A DNA stretch of 64,000 nt from Flavobacterium eburneipallidum (GCF_027111355.2 NZ_CP114291.2:1240001-1304000); one strand, 5' to 3'. Shown: positions 34,994 to 43,422, numbered from the stretch's first letter. Notes: generated by a model from the letters alone, not told the origin. Program-made: numbers and translations.

Positions 34994-36376
34994 GTGAATT
35001 TATCCCAATACACCAAAGAGTTCTCCTATAATTTAAAACTAGCTTTTCCTGTTATTTTAGGAATGCTCGGGCACACCTTGATAGGAATTGTGGATAATTT
35101 CATGGTAGGTAATTTGGGTTCTACCGAGTTGGCAGCCGTTTCCTTGGGTAATAGTTTTATCTTCATTGGAATGTCTATAGGGATTGGATTTTCTACAGCA
35201 ATTACCCCTTTAATAGGAGAAGCCGATGCCGAAAAAGACGATAAAAAAATCCGAACTACTTTTCATCACGGACTTTTGTTGTGTACCATTCTGGGAATTG
35301 CCATATTCATGATGATCGTTTTGGCAAAGCCCATAATGAATTGGATGAACCAGCCAGAAGCCGTAGTAGATTTAGCCAGTCCTTATATTGATTGGGTAGC
35401 TTTTTCACTGATTCCTATGATTATTTTTCAGGGTTACAAACAATTTGCTGATGGTTTATCACAGACAAAATATTCGATGTACGCTATATATTTGGCGAAT
35501 GTAGTTCACATTTTCTTTAATTATGTGTTGATTTATGGCGTTTGGGGGTTTCCAAAATTAGGAATTCTTGGCGCAGCATTAGGGACAGTGATTTCCAGAA
35601 TTATGATGGTAATTTTCATGCATTATATTATGCGAAGAAATGAGACTTTCAAAAAATATTTCAAGAATTTTAGCTTCAAGGAAATTCGAAAATCGATCCT
35701 GAAAAAAATTATTAATTTAGGATTTCCTTCCGCTTTGCAAATGTTGTTTGAAGTGACTTTATTCACAGCGGCAATTTGGCTCTCGGGTTCTTTAGGTAAA
35801 AATAGTCAGGCTGCCAATCAAATTGCGTTGACTTTGGCTTCTTCTACTTTTATGGTAGCCATGGGTTTTAGCGTGGCGGCAATGATACGAGTGAGTAATA
35901 CTAAAGGTTCCAAAGATTATAAAAAAATGATTATTGTAGCCCGATCCATTTTTTTATTGGCAATAATGGTCGAAATTTTCTTCGGACTTGTTTTTGTGAT
36001 TTATCATAATTACTTGCCGCATTTGTTTTTGAATATGTCCGATGCCTCTCAACTTTTAGACAATAATGAGATTATAGAAATAGCTTCTCAATTACTCTTG
36101 ATAGCCGCTATTTTTCAAATTTCAGATGGAATTCAAGTAGTGGTTCTTGGGGCTTTGAGAGGTTTGCAAGATGTGAAAGTGCCTATGTATATTACCTTTG
36201 TTGCTTATTGGATTATTGGTTTTCCAATTTCGTATTATTTAGGAAAACATACTAATCTGGCAACAACAGGAATCTGGATTGGACTATTGGCAGGATTAAC
36301 AGCGGCGGCTTTATTTTTGTATCTTCGCTTTGCGAGATTGACTAAAAAAATGGAATTAAATAATAGCAATAACTAA
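34994..36376 (+). CDS. MATE family multidrug/Na+ antiporter (NorM-like)
   Basis: The 460-aa inner-membrane protein has about twelve hydrophobic segments and exports cationic compounds in exchange for Na+ or H+. The N-terminal half starts FPVILGMLGHTLIGIVDNFMVG, with GSTELAAVSLGNS, both MATE hallmarks. The second repeat begins near FPSALQMLFEVTLFTAAIWLSG and contains AANQIALTLAS. The start is GTG at 34994 (NLSQYTKEFSYN follows). The frame extends to a TTG at 34940, but that region holds the promoter. A small acidic gene follows after 8 bases. Confidence 0.92.
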   Translation: MNLSQYTKEFSYNLKLAFPVILGMLGHTLIGIVDNFMVGNLGSTELAAVSLGNSFIFIGMSIGIGFSTAITPLIGEADAEKDDKKIRTTFHHGLLLCTILGIAIFMMIVLAKPIMNWMNQPEAVVDLASPYIDWVAFSLIPMIIFQGYKQFADGLSQTKYSMYAIYLANVVHIFFNYVLIYGVWGFPKLGILGAALGTVISRIMMVIFMHYIMRRNETFKKYFKNFSFKEIRKSILKKIINLGFPSALQMLFEVTLFTAAIWLSGSLGKNSQAANQIALTLASSTFMVAMGFSVAAMIRVSNTKGSKDYKKMIIVARSIFLLAIMVEIFFGLVFVIYHNYLPHLFLNMSDASQLLDNNEIIEIASQLLLIAAIFQISDGIQVVVLGALRGLQDVKVPMYITFVAYWIIGFPISYYLGKHTNLATTGIWIGLLAGLTAAALFLYLRFARLTKKMELNNSNN

Positions 36377-36384
36377 CACACAAT

Positions 36385-36615
36385 ATGGAATTACCAAAAT
36401 TTTTACTAGGCGACAACACTGATTTTCCAGATGATATTTTTATCATTCACATGGATTATCCACGATTTATTATCAATCTAAAAGATGATGAAGTCGAGTT
36501 TATGGAAGAAGCCGAAGATCTAGACGAAGCCGAATTAAACGCCGAAATGGAGAGCTTAATCGAGCAAGCGAATGCGTTTTATGATCGAGAAATGGAACGT
36601 TACGAGAAAGAGTAG
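36385..36615 (+). CDS. Small acidic conserved hypothetical protein
   Basis: The 76-aa protein is strongly acidic, with many Glu/Asp in EFMEEAEDLDEAELNAEMES. It has an N-terminal half with DIFIIHMDYPRFIINLKDDE and a helical C-terminus ending REMERYEKE. It has no signal peptide or membrane segment. It follows the MATE gene by 8 bases and is probably co-transcribed with it. I do not recognise a family. Similar short acidic proteins occur next to transporters in Flavobacteria, but that link is from memory. Confidence 0.75.
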   Translation: MELPKFLLGDNTDFPDDIFIIHMDYPRFIINLKDDEVEFMEEAEDLDEAELNAEMESLIEQANAFYDREMERYEKE

Positions 36616-37060
36616 TTTTATTTTTTAGGTTCTACTGGAAATGTTGTGAAAGTTTTTAACCACATAGTTTTTTGTAGAATTATAGATTTAATTTTAGAGG
36701 CTTCACTTTTACATAGTTTGCATAGTCATTATGTGAAAAAATATTTTCTATGAAGCTTTTAATTAATGATTTTAATATCAATTCTAGCCTGCACTGAACG
36801 AAGCTGAAGTGTGGTATAAATTTATATCAAATTTGTTTTCACACAAAAGCCTGTAAAACCATTTTTTAAATATTTTTCTAATAATGCGGTTGCAAAGATG
36901 AATTTCATCATTTGCAACCGCTTTTTTATAGTTGATTTTCAATTTAAAAAAGTTGTATCTTTAATGAGGTGTTTTTCAGGGATTTTAAGTTTTTTTGATT
37001 CTATGGGTAACAAATTAAAATAGTAATGTATCTACTATAAACCTTTAAATTTTGATTATT
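36616..37060. other. Intergenic region with distant terminator
   Basis: About 270 bases separate the small acidic gene from the strong terminator at 36886-36927, and no open frame fills the gap. It may be a long 3' untranslated region or hold a small RNA. The remaining 130 bases lead to the next gene. They include TATCTTTA near 36955, one base short of a -7 box. Confidence 0.5.
36886..36927 (+). terminator. Strong intrinsic terminator
   Basis: An 11-bp stem (36886-36896 with 36911-36921, GCGGTTGCAAA) is extended by an inner 6-bp stem (36897-36902 with 36904-36909) and followed by TTTTTT. It is oriented for plus-strand transcripts from the MATE side. Confidence 0.88.
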
Positions 37061-37816
37061 ATGAAAAATTTTAAAAAAATAAGTATTGTGACTGTTGCGT
37101 TTTTATTTGCATTTTCGAACCTAGAGGCTCAAGAGAAATTAAAAAGAAGTGCTGCTAATGCCAATTCTGAAAATAGTAGTACTACTGGAATTCAGCAAAG
37201 TAGTATCAATGGTATTAACGGTGGAATGCCTAATCGAATTTCGATGAATGTTACGGTAGCCAAACAAACACAAGGAGCAACATTTGGTGAAAAAGTAAAT
37301 TCTGGTAAAATTAATGTTATATTGGTAGAAGGTGGTTGCGTTGTTTTGTTTCCTTCCAATGAAGGATATAAAGTTAATACTGCTGATAAAACAATTACTG
37401 AATTATCAAAAAGTGAATCTAAAACTTTTGGTGAAAAAATGAGTACAGGAATGCAAAGTGCGGGTCGTTCCGTTTCACAAGGAGCTTCGTTAGTTGGAGG
37501 AGCTTTGCCAGGTGCATCGGTTATTTCGGCAGCTGTTTCTAGTGTGGGTAATTTAGCAGGGAATGGTGGTGGAGCCGCTGCTGCTTCTTATGCAAGAGCA
37601 TCAAAAAACGTTTTCAAAATACAAGATAGTGATAGTGATGCAGTTTTGGATTTACAAGATGGAGAATATGAACTGGTGTTTGTTGTTGTCGAAAAAGCCA
37701 CTTCAGGATTAAAAGATACCTTGAAAACTCAAGTGCGCATTGGATTTACTATAGAAAATGGAATCCTGAAAACCAAACATGATACCGCTAAAAATTCTGT
37801 GAGTAATATTCGTTAA
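37061..37816 (+). CDS. Exported protein of unrecognised family
   Basis: The 251-aa protein has a signal peptide (VTVAFLFAFSNLEAQ). The mature part begins with Asn/Ser-rich sequence and contains two beta-like stretches (NRISMNVTVAKQTQG and KINVILVEGGCVVLFPSNEG). A Gly/Ala/Ser-rich segment lies near 140-185 (GASLVGGALPGASV, NGGGAAAASYARAS). The end has NVFKIQDSDSDAVLDLQDGE and EYELVFVVVEKATSG. The pattern suggests a periplasmic or surface beta-domain protein. The ATG at 37061 is preferred over a TTG three codons upstream. It stands alone with a terminator after it. Confidence 0.8.
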   Translation: MKNFKKISIVTVAFLFAFSNLEAQEKLKRSAANANSENSSTTGIQQSSINGINGGMPNRISMNVTVAKQTQGATFGEKVNSGKINVILVEGGCVVLFPSNEGYKVNTADKTITELSKSESKTFGEKMSTGMQSAGRSVSQGASLVGGALPGASVISAAVSSVGNLAGNGGGAAAASYARASKNVFKIQDSDSDAVLDLQDGEYELVFVVVEKATSGLKDTLKTQVRIGFTIENGILKTKHDTAKNSVSNIR

Positions 37817-37831
37817 AGATTTTTTTAAATA

Positions 37832-37874
37832 AAAATCGGTATCAAAAGTAACTCTGTCTTTTGATACCGATTTT
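37832..37874. terminator. Bidirectional terminator, 17-bp stem
   Basis: Arms 37832-37848 and 37858-37874 pair perfectly (core ATCGGTATC, 9-nt loop) with AAAA/TTTT ends. It serves the exported protein gene on the plus strand and the oxidoreductase gene on the minus strand. Confidence 0.9.
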
Positions 37875-37879
37875 GGTTT

Positions 37880-38521
37880 TTAATAAGCAGCTGTAAAGCG
37901 AACTTGATGGTGTTTTGGAGTTTCTATTTCGTCAGCAATCACAACGGCTAAATCTTCAACAGATAAAATACTTCGTTGTTCCTCATTAAAAATAGGATTT
38001 TCTAATCCCAAACGGTATTTTCCTGTTCTACCTGTTTTTGTTCCTTGGTGCATTTCTATAGCTGGGCTGAAAAATGCCCAATCCAAGTCTTTTTCTTCTT
38101 TGATTATTTCCAAATAATGTCTTGCGGCATTAGCTCCGTCAAATATTTCTTTTGGAAATTCAGGCGTATCAATTAATTGTAGGGTTGGTGTGAGGTACAA
38201 ACTTCCCGCACCGCCAATAGTGATAAAACGTTTTACTCCTGATTTTTTCACTGCTTCCTGAATGGCTTTTGCGCCAGCAATAGCATCATTATAGATATTT
38301 GGATTGCTCCAACCAGGGTTGTAAGCATTCACAACAACATCGTTTCCTTTTAGAATTTCTGTTAAAGAATCTACATTAAAGATGTCTGCTGCAATCCATT
38401 TTGCATTTAATGATTCTTTTGGGTTTCTTGCAATGGCAGTAATTTCGTGGTTTCTGTTTGCTAATTCAGTTAGAATTGCCGAGCCTACAAATCCTGTGGC
38501 TCCAATAATTGCGATTTTCAT
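37880..38521 (-). CDS. NAD(P)-binding oxidoreductase (NmrA/atypical SDR)
   Basis: The 213-aa protein has a Rossmann fold with the dinucleotide loop GATGFVGSAI (8-17), a second strand ending AIARNP and an acidic DIFNVDSL. The motif ITIGGAGSLYL marks the NAD(P)H-binding_10 / YwnB-like group. HQVRFTAAY closes the protein. Catalytic Tyr-x3-Lys of classical SDRs is not evident, so it may sense or use NAD(P)H in an atypical way. The Rrf2 regulator gene lies 56 bases upstream on the same strand and probably controls it, as in similar pairs in other bacteria. Confidence 0.85.
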   Translation of the reverse strand: MKIAIIGATGFVGSAILTELANRNHEITAIARNPKESLNAKWIAADIFNVDSLTEILKGNDVVVNAYNPGWSNPNIYNDAIAGAKAIQEAVKKSGVKRFITIGGAGSLYLTPTLQLIDTPEFPKEIFDGANAARHYLEIIKEEKDLDWAFFSPAIEMHQGTKTGRTGKYRLGLENPIFNEEQRSILSVEDLAVVIADEIETPKHHQVRFTAAY

Positions 38522-38577
38522 AGTGTATATATTTAAAAGTAATAAAAAATGTTACAGTTTTATTTAAAAAAATAGTT

Positions 38578-38985
38578 TTAAAATTGATTCGAAAAATCTT
38601 CCAATGAAATGCCTTTCAATTGCAAACTAATTTTTTCATTGATGTCATCATATAAGTTTTCTAAATTTTGATTAATTTTTTTTCCAACAGGACAATTAGG
38701 ATTGGGTGTATTTTTTGAATAACCCAATGTTACAGAATCAAAAGTCATTTTGAAAATAGCTTCCAAAGAAATAGTGGAGGCTGATTTCAATAATTTTGTC
38801 CCTCCATTTTTGCCTTCTTTGCTTTCTACAATATTATTTTTCTTCAGGTTGGCAATTTCTTTTCTGACCAAAACAGGATTCATGTTCATACTTCCTGCTA
38901 TAAATTCAGAAGATAAATACTCCTCTGGAAATTTAGAGAGCAGTGTAAGGATGTGAACGGTTATTGCAAATTTACCTGAAATCAT
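38578..38985 (-). CDS. Rrf2 family transcriptional regulator with a single cysteine
   Basis: The 135-aa protein starts MISGKFAITVHILTLLSKF and has the winged helix VLVRKEIANLKKNNIVESKEGKNGG typical of Rrf2. Only one Cys is visible (C98, NPNCPVGKKIN), so it cannot hold the three-Cys iron-sulfur cluster of IscR or NsrR. It resembles YwnA/HypR-like members instead. A minus-strand promoter (TAAATTTG at 39005-39012, ATTG at 39032-39035, spacer 19) overlaps the region upstream of the divergent AEC transporter gene. The regulator may therefore control both sides. Confidence 0.88.
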   Translation of the reverse strand: MISGKFAITVHILTLLSKFPEEYLSSEFIAGSMNMNPVLVRKEIANLKKNNIVESKEGKNGGTKLLKSASTISLEAIFKMTFDSVTLGYSKNTPNPNCPVGKKINQNLENLYDDINEKISLQLKGISLEDFSNQF

Positions 38986-39004
38986 ACTGTAATAAAATAG
39001 ATTA

Positions 39005-39035
39005 CAAATTTAAAACTAAAATCAATACGAACAAT
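39005..39035 (-). promoter_or_regulatory. Promoter of the Rrf2/oxidoreductase genes
   Basis: TAAATTTG (39005-39012) and ATTG (39032-39035), spacer 19, read on the minus strand 20 bases before the Rrf2 start. Confidence 0.55.
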
Positions 39036-39089
39036 ATTAATTATCAAAAAATTATGATTTACTTCATTTTTCAACCTAAATATAAGTGG

Positions 39090-39097
39090 TATTTTTG
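39090..39097 (+). promoter_or_regulatory. Promoter -7 element of the AEC transporter gene
   Basis: TATTTTTG lies 17 bases before the ATG at 39114, giving a very short leader. Confidence 0.5.
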
Positions 39098-39113
39098 CAG
39101 GGAATTCTACACT

Positions 39114-40025
39114 ATGTATAACATTATTCTAATCTTCGTTTGTTTATTGCTTGGAGTCCTTTTACAGAAAGTAAAACGCTTGCCAGTCAATACCTATAAA
39201 CTGTTGAATGATATCGTTATCTATTTTTGTCTTCCTGCATTAGCACTTTATTACATTCCAAAGATTCAATTAGACACGCATTTGTTGTATCCAATAGCTG
39301 TAACTTGGATTAGTTTTACGGTATCAATTTTGTTTTTTAGTTTTTTAGGAAATAAATACGGATGGTCTAGAAAACTGACGGGATGCCTTATTATGACTGC
39401 GGGTTTTAGCAATACTTCCTTTTTAGGTTTTCCCATTATTCAGGCTTTGTATGGTGAAGAAGGATTGAAAATGGCTATTCTGGTGGATCAGCCTGGTACA
39501 TTTGTAGTACTTTCTACTTTGGGAGTTATTGTAGCAACAGTATATTCTACAGGAAGTCCAAACGGATTGCAAATAGCTAAAAAAATACTATTCTTTCCAC
39601 CATTCATTGCGTTTCTTTTGGCTTGTTGTATGAATGTATTTCATTTTGATTTCCACGAATATATTCAGTTTAGTTTGCAGAAAGTTGGTAGTGTAATGAC
39701 GCCATTAGCAATGATTTCGGTGGGATTGCAATTGCATTTTGATCGAAAAAGCAAGCATTTCAAATTTTTAAGATTAGGACTTTTGTATAAATTAATCCTA
39801 ACTCCAGCAATAATTTACCTGTTGTATGTTGTGATTTTAGATCAGCATTCGCAAATGATTCAAGTATCGGTTATGGAAGCGGCAATGGCACCCATGATTT
39901 CGTCCAGTATTATTGCTGCTGCTCATGGTCTCAAACCCCGATTGTGTAGTATGATGATTGGATTTGGAATTCCCCTTTCTTTTATCACTTTGGTATTTTG
40001 GTATTTTGTTGCCAATACTATTTAA
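39114..40025 (+). CDS. AEC family transporter (auxin efflux carrier-like permease)
   Basis: The 303-aa protein has about ten hydrophobic segments beginning MYNIILIFVCLLLGVLLQ. The family pattern is KLLNDIVIYFCLPALAL near residue 30 and a mirrored second half with KVGSVMTPLAMISVGLQLHF and EAAMAPMISSSIIAA. Substrates of bacterial members include dicarboxylates and amino acids; the specific one is unknown. The frame is open 50 codons further upstream, but the promoter lies in that stretch, so I chose 39114. The MFS gene follows after 13 bases. Confidence 0.88.
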   Translation: MYNIILIFVCLLLGVLLQKVKRLPVNTYKLLNDIVIYFCLPALALYYIPKIQLDTHLLYPIAVTWISFTVSILFFSFLGNKYGWSRKLTGCLIMTAGFSNTSFLGFPIIQALYGEEGLKMAILVDQPGTFVVLSTLGVIVATVYSTGSPNGLQIAKKILFFPPFIAFLLACCMNVFHFDFHEYIQFSLQKVGSVMTPLAMISVGLQLHFDRKSKHFKFLRLGLLYKLILTPAIIYLLYVVILDQHSQMIQVSVMEAAMAPMISSSIIAAAHGLKPRLCSMMIGFGIPLSFITLVFWYFVANTI

Positions 40026-40038
40026 AATATATTTCAAT

Positions 40039-41259
40039 ATGAGCACTTCAGCCGAAACTTTGACCAAAAATAACGAGACTCCTTTAGTTCAAAAAACAGT
40101 TTATTCCATATTGTTTTCAATAGCATTTGCACATTTGTTAAACGACTTGATGCAAGTGGTTATTCCTTCTACTTATCCTTTATTGAAAGAAAAATTTAAT
40201 CTTTCATTCACTCAAATTGGGTTGATAACCTTTGTTTTTCAATTGACCGCTTCGATATTGCAGCCTTTCATTGGTTTTTATACCGATAAAAAGCCAAAGC
40301 CCTATTCATTGGTATTTGGAATGATTTTTACGGTTGTCGGCTTGACTTTTTTATCACTTTCGACTGCTTTTTGGATGTTGTTGATATCGGTTGCTTTTGT
40401 CGGGATTGGTTCATCCATATTCCATCCCGAAGCTTCTCGTGTTGCTTTTTTGGGTTCGGGAGGAAAACGAGGTTTGGCACAATCTATTTTTCAATTAGGA
40501 GGAAATGCGGGCAGTGCCATTGGGCCATTATTAGTGGCTTTGATTGTGGCTCCTCACGGGCAATCGTATATTATTTGGTTTGTGATTGCTGGTGTTTTGG
40601 GAATGCTAATTTTGTCAAGAATTGCAGTTTGGTATCAAAATCATTTGCAATTGCGTGCTTCCAAAAAAGTAGTTTTAGAAGAAGAAACCATTCATTTATC
40701 TAAACGAAAAGTAAATATTTCTTTGGCTATTCTCTTGTTCTTAATCTTTTCGAAGTTTATTTATATGGCAAGTATGTCCAATTATTTTACTTTTTATCTG
40801 ATGAATAAATTTGGATTAAGCATCCAAGATTCTCAATTTTATTTATTTGGTTTTCTTGCATCGGTTGCGGCAGGAACATTAATTGGAGGCCCTTTGGGAG
40901 ATCATTTTGGAAGAAAATATATTATTTGGATTTCTATTCTAGGAGCAGCGCCTTTTACTTTATTGCTACCCTATGCCAATTTGTTTTGGACGGGAGTTTT
41001 AGCTGTAATTATTGGTGTTATTATAGCATCGGCATTTTCGGCAATTTTGGTTTTTGCACAAGAATTAATGCCTGGTAAAGTTGGGATGATTTCTGGATTG
41101 TTCTTTGGTTTTGCCTTTGGAATTGCAGGAATAGGTTCGGCACTTTTGGGGTATTTAGCCGATCATACCAGTATTGAATATGTCTATAAAATCACCTCTT
41201 TTTTGCCATTAATTGGTGTGATGACCTATTTTTTACCCGATATGAAGAAGAAAAAATAG
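40039..41259 (+). CDS. MFS exporter of the fosmidomycin-resistance (Fsr) type
   Basis: The 406-aa protein has twelve hydrophobic segments. FAHLLNDLMQVVIPSTYPLLK is the characteristic first helix of Fsr-type transporters, followed by FVFQLTASILQPFIGFYTDKK and the motif FVGIGSSIFHPEASRVAF. GGPLGDHFGRKYIIW is the loop between helices 8 and 9. It probably effluxes small drugs or metabolites by proton antiport. I chose the ATG at 40039, because the longer frame overlaps the end of the AEC gene. It probably forms an operon with the AEC gene. Confidence 0.9.
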   Translation: MSTSAETLTKNNETPLVQKTVYSILFSIAFAHLLNDLMQVVIPSTYPLLKEKFNLSFTQIGLITFVFQLTASILQPFIGFYTDKKPKPYSLVFGMIFTVVGLTFLSLSTAFWMLLISVAFVGIGSSIFHPEASRVAFLGSGGKRGLAQSIFQLGGNAGSAIGPLLVALIVAPHGQSYIIWFVIAGVLGMLILSRIAVWYQNHLQLRASKKVVLEEETIHLSKRKVNISLAILLFLIFSKFIYMASMSNYFTFYLMNKFGLSIQDSQFYLFGFLASVAAGTLIGGPLGDHFGRKYIIWISILGAAPFTLLLPYANLFWTGVLAVIIGVIIASAFSAILVFAQELMPGKVGMISGLFFGFAFGIAGIGSALLGYLADHTSIEYVYKITSFLPLIGVMTYFLPDMKKKK

Positions 41260-41348
41260 AACTGCTTTTTTTGGTTTTATTTGTGATTTGCGGTGTTGAG
41301 AGTGTTATTTTTTTTAGGTAATTTTAATATTCAAAAAAAATAGCAATT

Positions 41349-41987
41349 ATGGCAACACTACGATTAGGAGATATAGCTCCAGATTTTACAGCAGAAACAA
41401 CACTTGGAACAATACATTTTCACGAATGGTTAGGCGATTCTTGGGGCGTTTTATTTTCGCATCCATCCGATTTTACACCCGTTTGTACCACCGAATTAGG
41501 AACTGTGGCGAATTACTATCCTGAATTTGTGAAGAGAAACACAAAAGTTATTGCATTAAGCGTTGATGGATTAGACTCACATTTGGAATGGATAAAAGAC
41601 ATTAATGAAACTCAAAATACGACGGTAAATTTCCCAATCATTGCTGACGAAGATAAAAAAGTAGCCAATTTGTATGATATGCTTCATCCAAATGCCAGTG
41701 ATAAATTCACGGTGCGTTCGGTTTTTATTATTGGAGCCGACAAGAAAATCAAATTGACTTTGACGTATCCAGCTTCAACTGGTAGAAATTTTGACGAATT
41801 ACTACGTGTGATTGATAGTTTGCAATTAACTGCGAATTACAGTGTAGCAACGCCAGCCAACTGGAAAGACGGACAAGATGTAGTAATTTCGCCAGCAATA
41901 AAAGACGAAGATATTCCAGCAAAATTCCCAAAAGGTTTCGAAAAAATTAAATATTATTTGAGAATGACACCACAGCCTAATAAATAA
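41349..41987 (+). CDS. 1-Cys peroxiredoxin (Prx6/AhpC-TSA family)
   Basis: The 212-aa cytoplasmic enzyme reduces hydrogen peroxide and organic peroxides. The peroxidatic cysteine is C46 in SHPSDFTPVCTTELG, with the conserved Thr and Pro. RSVFIIGADKKIKLTLTYP holds the active-site Arg. The C-terminal extension with TPANWKDGQDVVI and PKGFEKIKYYLRMTPQP is typical of Prx6-type enzymes. There is no second conserved cysteine, so it is 1-Cys and needs an external reductant. It lies 89 bases after the MFS gene and ends at a terminator. Confidence 0.95.
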   Translation: MATLRLGDIAPDFTAETTLGTIHFHEWLGDSWGVLFSHPSDFTPVCTTELGTVANYYPEFVKRNTKVIALSVDGLDSHLEWIKDINETQNTTVNFPIIADEDKKVANLYDMLHPNASDKFTVRSVFIIGADKKIKLTLTYPASTGRNFDELLRVIDSLQLTANYSVATPANWKDGQDVVISPAIKDEDIPAKFPKGFEKIKYYLRMTPQPNK

Positions 41988-42007
41988 GAATTTAGGTTTT
42001 AATTCAT

Positions 42008-42050
42008 AAAAAAAGTACAATGAGAAATATTTTCTTATTGTACTTTTTTT
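42008..42050. terminator. Bidirectional terminator between peroxiredoxin and HigA genes
   Basis: A 19-bp stem (42008-42026 with 42032-42050, one G-U pair, GTACAAT core) has A- and T-runs at its ends and lies between convergent genes. Confidence 0.88.
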
Positions 42051-42068
42051 GTTCTCTAAAAATAGAAT

Positions 42069-42425
42069 CTAGTAAGTCTGAATCAAAACATCAGTCGGAA
42101 TATTTAAGGCATCGTGTAATTGTCTAATCATTTCTAATGATAATTTTCTTTTTCGGTTTAGAATTTCACTTGCTCGACTTTTGAAGCCTATAATTTTTGC
42201 CAAATCGTTTTGATTATATCCCATTTGTTCCATTCTAAATTTTATAGCTTCAATTGGGTCAGGAAGATCGATTGGAAAATGTTCGTTTTCATATTGGTCA
42301 ATCAGCATTCCTAAAAGTTCTAATTCGTCTCCTTCTTCTGTTCCTCTTTTTGCATCAAAAATTACCTCAAGTCTTTCCAATGCTTGATTATAATCGCTTT
42401 CTGTTTTTATAAGATTGATGTTCAT
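42069..42425 (-). CDS. higA: HigA-type antitoxin (XRE helix-turn-helix)
   Basis: The 118-aa protein has an N-terminal acidic part (RLEVIFDAKRGTEEGDELELL) like chromosomal HigA, followed by an XRE HTH at about 62-115. Its core is MEQMGYNQNDLAKIIGFKSRASEILNRKRKLS (about 66-97), split between helices. It would neutralise the toxin encoded 3 bases upstream and repress the shared promoter. Toxin-first order is the usual arrangement of higBA. Confidence 0.88.
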   Translation of the reverse strand: MNINLIKTESDYNQALERLEVIFDAKRGTEEGDELELLGMLIDQYENEHFPIDLPDPIEAIKFRMEQMGYNQNDLAKIIGFKSRASEILNRKRKLSLEMIRQLHDALNIPTDVLIQTY

Positions 42426-42428
42426 AGT

Positions 42429-42722
42429 CTAAATGGTGTTTGAATTAATTTTGTCATATTCTGCGTGAGTTCCAATAAATCGTATCCAAACCATTTGGTA
42501 TTCGTAACTTATTTTTACTATTAACCTGTAATTGTTTCCTTTTATATTGAAAATTACTCGGTTGTTATTTAAGATACTTGCGCTTGGATATTCTTCTTTT
42601 ATTTGGTTTGGATTTTCCCATTCCGCTTTTTCTGCTTCACGAAACCACGATTTTAATTGTTGTTCACAATCTTCGTGTTTTTCCCAAAAATCTCTCAATA
42701 TTTTTTTCGCAACTATTCTCAA
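42429..42722 (-). CDS. higB: HigB-type toxin (ribosome-dependent mRNA interferase)
   Basis: The 97-aa protein starts RIVAKKILRDFWEKHEDCEQQLKSW, closely matching the HigB_toxin family pattern, and ends FIGTHAEYDKIN, with the RFIGTHAEYD motif of the RelE-fold active site. It would cleave translated mRNA. The start appears to be TTG at 42722; no ATG or GTG is available upstream in frame, and the family N-terminus begins here. A minus-strand TACTTTTG at 42734-42741 lies only 11 bases before it, implying an almost leaderless message. Confidence 0.88.
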   Translation of the reverse strand: MRIVAKKILRDFWEKHEDCEQQLKSWFREAEKAEWENPNQIKEEYPSASILNNNRVIFNIKGNNYRLIVKISYEYQMVWIRFIGTHAEYDKINSNTI

Positions 42723-42733
42723 TCTCTTTTTTA

Positions 42734-42741
42734 CAAAAGTA
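42734..42741 (-). promoter_or_regulatory. Promoter -7 element of higBA
   Basis: TACTTTTG on the minus strand sits 11 bases before the TTG start. Transcription would begin about 5-7 bases before the coding sequence. Confidence 0.5.
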
Positions 42742-42796
42742 TAAAATTATTTACCAATACGGGAACTTTTTTTAATTTTTTTTTTTGAAAATTAAA

Positions 42797-43378
42797 CTAA
42801 ACCAATCCATTTATTTTAGCATATTGCAACAGCATTACAGTTTTGGCATCTTTGATTTCTCCTGTTGCTATCATTCCAAAAGCTTTGTCAAAAGGAAGTT
42901 CCATTACTTCAATATGTTCTTGTTCGGTATCGAGTCCGCCACCTTCGGTTACTTTCATGGAAGCGTTATATTCGCTAACAAATAAATACAGAATTTCAGT
43001 CACAGCACCCGGTGACATATAAGTTTCAAAGACTTTTTGAACGGTTGAAATGCGATAACCGGTTTCTTCTTCCGTTTCTCTGATGATACATTGTTCTGGA
43101 TTGTCCTGATCCAAAAGTCCGGCGCAAACTTCAATCATCATTCCGGATTTATTTCCGTTAAGGTAAGAAGGCAATCGAAACTGACGGGTTAAAATCACAG
43201 TTTTCTCTTTCGGGTTGTAAAGCAAAATAGCCGCTCCGTTTCCTCGGTCATATACTTCGCGGGTGTGCGTTTCTACAGGACTGTTTTCTTCTTGATAATC
43301 GAAAGTTACTTTGTTTAAGAGATACCAATTGTCTGAAAGTAATTCGGTTTTTTGGATGCTTATTTTCGGGTCTTTCAT
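42797..43378 (-). CDS. nudK: NUDIX hydrolase, NudK-like (GDP-mannose pyrophosphatase)
   Basis: The 193-aa protein hydrolyses nucleotide diphosphate sugars or ADP-ribose. The NUDIX helix is IRETEEETGYRI, preceded by MIEVCAGLLDQDNPEQC. REVYDRGNGAAILLYN and ILTRQFRLPSYLNG match NudK/NudF-type enzymes, whose normal length is about 190 residues. GGGLDTEQEHIEVMEL is also characteristic. The frame stays open to 43540, but the extra 54 codons overlap the next gene and look random, so I chose the ATG at 43378. Confidence 0.9.
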   Translation of the reverse strand: MKDPKISIQKTELLSDNWYLLNKVTFDYQEENSPVETHTREVYDRGNGAAILLYNPKEKTVILTRQFRLPSYLNGNKSGMMIEVCAGLLDQDNPEQCIIRETEEETGYRISTVQKVFETYMSPGAVTEILYLFVSEYNASMKVTEGGGLDTEQEHIEVMELPFDKAFGMIATGEIKDAKTVMLLQYAKINGLV

Positions 43379-43422
43379 TGGGTTGTTTGTACTTTTTATT
43401 AATTTGAAATTGAAAAAAACTT

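Noticed and set aside
40371..40703. 110-codon Cys-rich plus-strand frame
   Set aside because: Overlaps the MFS gene in another frame. Composition follows from the MFS codons.
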